A stretch of DNA of 14,618 nt from Pseudomonadota bacterium (GTDB taxonomy: Bacteria > Pseudomonadota > Gammaproteobacteria > Xanthomonadales > Xanthomonadaceae), in the NCBI GenBank assembly GCA_023439425.1, contig JAEXNZ010000561.1, forward strand, positions 1-14,618, read 5' to 3'. A program made the position numbers and the translations under genes. How positions within the stretch are numbered: position 1 is the stretch's first letter; every line of letters starts with the position of its first letter. The notes beneath the pieces were generated by a model. That model was not told where the DNA came from and did no database searches. It was given only the letters and a program-made list of their open reading frames with translations. Below are positions 12,777 through 14,618 of the stretch, piece by piece.

Positions 12777-13958
12777 ATGGCGCGCCTGTATGTCTTTGCT
12801 CCGCTGGGTGAGGCCCATCGCTTGGCCGGCCGGATCGACTGGAATGAGGGTGTCGGCGAATACACCTACGCCCCTTCCTGGCTGGCGGATGCGGCAAGCT
12901 ACTCGCTGGACCCACGCAATCTGCCATTGAGCACCGGCGCGTTCATTACCACCCTCAATGAAGGGGTGCACGGCGTGCTGGCGGATGCTGGACCGGATGC
13001 GTGGGGGCGTAAGCTGCTTGAACTGCACCGCGGCCGTGTGCCGGAAACACCGCTGGAGCTGCTGCGTGTCGCCAACGGTGCAGGTACGGGCGGTTTGCTG
13101 TTCTCTCAGCACCGCGACGGGCCCGATCCGACGCGTGCACTGGCCACGATGTCCTCCCTGCCGGAGCTGGAAGATGCCGCACGGCAGATATCAGACGGGA
13201 ATGTTGTATCCCCGGTGGATGTGGAGTTGATCTTCGCCAGCGGCAGCCCGCTTGGGGGTGCAAGGCCCAAGGCCAATGTTCTACACGAGGGAGTGCAGTG
13301 GATCGCCAAGTTCTCCCGATCTGATGATGTCGTTGATGTGCCCCGTGTGGAGTGGGCGTGCCTTGCCACGGCCAGAGCCGCTGGCGTGGAGGTGCCCGAT
13401 CACGCATTGGTCGCAGTCAATGGCCGCTCCGTGTTGCTGGTGAAGCGCTTTGATCGGCCGGTTGGCCGTGGTGTGCACTACCTCAGCCTTCACGCTCTTC
13501 TGTCCATGGACAGGCTGACAAGGGCCGATGTGACTGCCCCGACGGGGGTGTGCACCTACGGTGGTCTGGCGGCCATGTGCCGGCAGATCGGCGTGGCAGA
13601 TGCCGGTTCCAGTCTGTTCCGGAGAATGATCGTCAATCTCGCTATCGGTAACACGGATGACCATCTGCGCAACCACGGATTGCTGTGTCTGGATGGACAG
13701 TGGCGCATGACACCGGCATTCGACCTGACTGCAACGGGCGGCGAACTGCAGGCCATTGGCGTGGGAACTGAAGGGCGTGCAGCCACGCTGGACAACGCAC
13801 TGTCCGACCTGAGTCGTTTCGATCTTGGTAAACAGGATGCGCAGGCAATTCAGGCAGAAGTGCGCGATGCGATGGAAGGTATGAGAGAGCGGCTGATTGA
13901 AGCGGAACTACCGGCCGGACAGCTGTCGTTGGTGCTGGCGCGTATGCGTCGAGTCTGA
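12777..13958 (+). CDS. hipA: HipA-like serine/threonine kinase toxin
   Basis: Kinase toxin of the HipA family, 393 residues. E. coli HipA phosphorylates glutamyl-tRNA synthetase, halting translation and promoting persistence. Visible here: the N-terminal subdomain-1 region (about 1-110), the glycine-rich loop SGSPLGGARPK (155-165) that holds the regulatory serine site of HipA kinases, the ATP-contacting lysine in WIAKFS (K178), the catalytic loop GNTDDHLRNHG (291-301), and the metal-binding aspartate in FDLT (D316). All key residues are present, so the toxin looks active. The start lies two bases after the hipB stop with GAGG 13 bases upstream. The target in this organism may differ from GltX, since HipA homologues vary. 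GC content and codon choice look slightly lower than in the neighbouring operons, which would fit acquisition, but this was not computed. Confidence 0.88.
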   Translation: MARLYVFAPLGEAHRLAGRIDWNEGVGEYTYAPSWLADAASYSLDPRNLPLSTGAFITTLNEGVHGVLADAGPDAWGRKLLELHRGRVPETPLELLRVANGAGTGGLLFSQHRDGPDPTRALATMSSLPELEDAARQISDGNVVSPVDVELIFASGSPLGGARPKANVLHEGVQWIAKFSRSDDVVDVPRVEWACLATARAAGVEVPDHALVAVNGRSVLLVKRFDRPVGRGVHYLSLHALLSMDRLTRADVTAPTGVCTYGGLAAMCRQIGVADAGSSLFRRMIVNLAIGNTDDHLRNHGLLCLDGQWRMTPAFDLTATGGELQAIGVGTEGRAATLDNALSDLSRFDLGKQDAQAIQAEVRDAMEGMRERLIEAELPAGQLSLVLARMRRV

Positions 13959-13980
13959 GCGCACAGCTGGGTCGTCTCCT

Positions 13981-14618
13981 CTACCAGAACCGTTTCAGCA
14001 ACCTTCGCAGGTGCCTGCGGGTACCACCCTTGAACCCGGCCATCTCCCACGCGAGTGAGCCGCGGATCTGCAGAAGGATCTCCGTACCCTGACGGGACGG
14101 TGCGGACCGCACCTTCAACGTGCCGCCGACGCGCGCGGCACGCTCGCGCATGCCCGCCACGCCCCAGTGCCCGGCACCAGCCAGGGCGTCCGGCTGGAAG
14201 CCAACGCCATCGTCGCGGATACGCAGTGCGAACGCGTGCCGCGAGTAACGGATCCGGATCTCCACCGACGTTGCCTCTGCGTGCTGGAATGCGTTGAGCA
14301 GTGCCTCGCGGCCGATCATGTAGGCCTCCTCCCATACGCGCAGTTGAATCGCGCGGGGCGCGCCTTCCACCACCAGGTGGACGGCTGGATGTTCCTGGCC
14401 GGTTTCCTCCCGCACACCCAGCAATGCCGCACCAAGGTCGCGTGACTCACCGGAATGCCGCCGCAGTCCGCGCACGCGCTCCCGGCCTTCGGCGGCCACA
14501 CGCTCTGCGGTGTTGATCGCGGACTCCAGTTCGGCCCTGACCGGGTCGTCGCCAGCCAGTTTCCGGCTCGACGCGTCCAGCCGCAGAATCAGGCCCTGCG
14601 TGCTTTGCAGCAGCGTGT
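13981..14618 (-). CDS. NarL-type sensor histidine kinase, C-terminal part (cut by window edge)
   Basis: The reading frame stays open from the stop at 13981 to the right edge, giving about 211 C-terminal residues. The edge falls inside the HisKA_3 dimerisation domain: the first readable residues are TLLQSTQGLILRLD, which normally follow directly after the phosphoacceptor histidine (H-D-TLLQ), followed by the second helix ELESAINTAERVAAEGRERV. Then come the HATPase N box (GREALLNAFQHAEAT), G1 (IRDDGVGFQPDAL) and G2 (GHWGVAGMRERAARVGG), ending in a basic tail (RRHLRRLLKRFW). HisKA_3 kinases pair with LuxR/NarL-type regulators; the sensor part and the partner lie outside the window. Convergent with hipA, 22 bases apart, without a visible terminator. 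The GTG at 14499 is internal, not the real start. Confidence 0.85.
   Translation of the reverse strand, partial: TLLQSTQGLILRLDASSRKLAGDDPVRAELESAINTAERVAAEGRERVRGLRRHSGESRDLGAALLGVREETGQEHPAVHLVVEGAPRAIQLRVWEEAYMIGREALLNAFQHAEATSVEIRIRYSRHAFALRIRDDGVGFQPDALAGAGHWGVAGMRERAARVGGTLKVRSAPSRQGTEILLQIRGSLAWEMAGFKGGTRRHLRRLLKRFW

Overview
The window looks like chromosomal DNA of a Stenotrophomonas or close Xanthomonadaceae relative. The grounds are the high GC content, an Ax21-family outer-membrane protein, and three short imperfect palindromes that each begin with GTAG (two at positions 7-69, one at 11479-11500), the layout of the SMAG REP elements of S. maltophilia. The assignment rests on recognition by eye, not on a search.

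Left flank (1-2863): a head-to-head REP pair lies just past the 3' end of idi (isopentenyl-diphosphate isomerase, minus strand). Divergent from idi is a two-component operon, an OmpR-type response regulator whose stop overlaps the start of its HAMP sensor kinase, closed by a strong hairpin terminator at 2828-2863.

Core (2864-9341): an operator-like region with three AATCAAT/ATTGATT half-sites precedes six tightly packed same-strand genes: a UbiD-family (hydroxy)aryl-acid decarboxylase, a UbiX-family flavin prenyltransferase, a DUF554 membrane protein, a YhbP/UPF0306 FMN-binding split-barrel protein, an exported right-handed beta-helix protein that resembles the periplasmic 3-dehydroshikimate dehydratase QuiC of Acinetobacter, and an OprB-family porin (the role QuiX has beside QuiC). 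I infer an aromatic-acid module: entry through the porin, dehydroshikimate to protocatechuate in the periplasm, then prenylated-FMN-dependent decarboxylation in the cytoplasm, possibly to catechol. No quinate/shikimate dehydrogenase, classical aromatic-acid transporter or ring-cleavage enzyme is in the window. A chemoreceptor with a Cache-type sensor (9353-11482) follows on the same strand and may guide cells to a related compound. This module is the best candidate for an undescribed system.

Right flank (11479-14618): a REP element supplies the stop codon of the chemoreceptor, followed by the terminator of the convergent gene ax21. Divergent from ax21 is a hipBA-type toxin-antitoxin operon with an inverted repeat over its presumed promoter. 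The window ends inside a minus-strand NarL-type (HisKA_3) sensor kinase cut by the edge. No rRNA, tRNA, insertion sequence or CRISPR array was seen.
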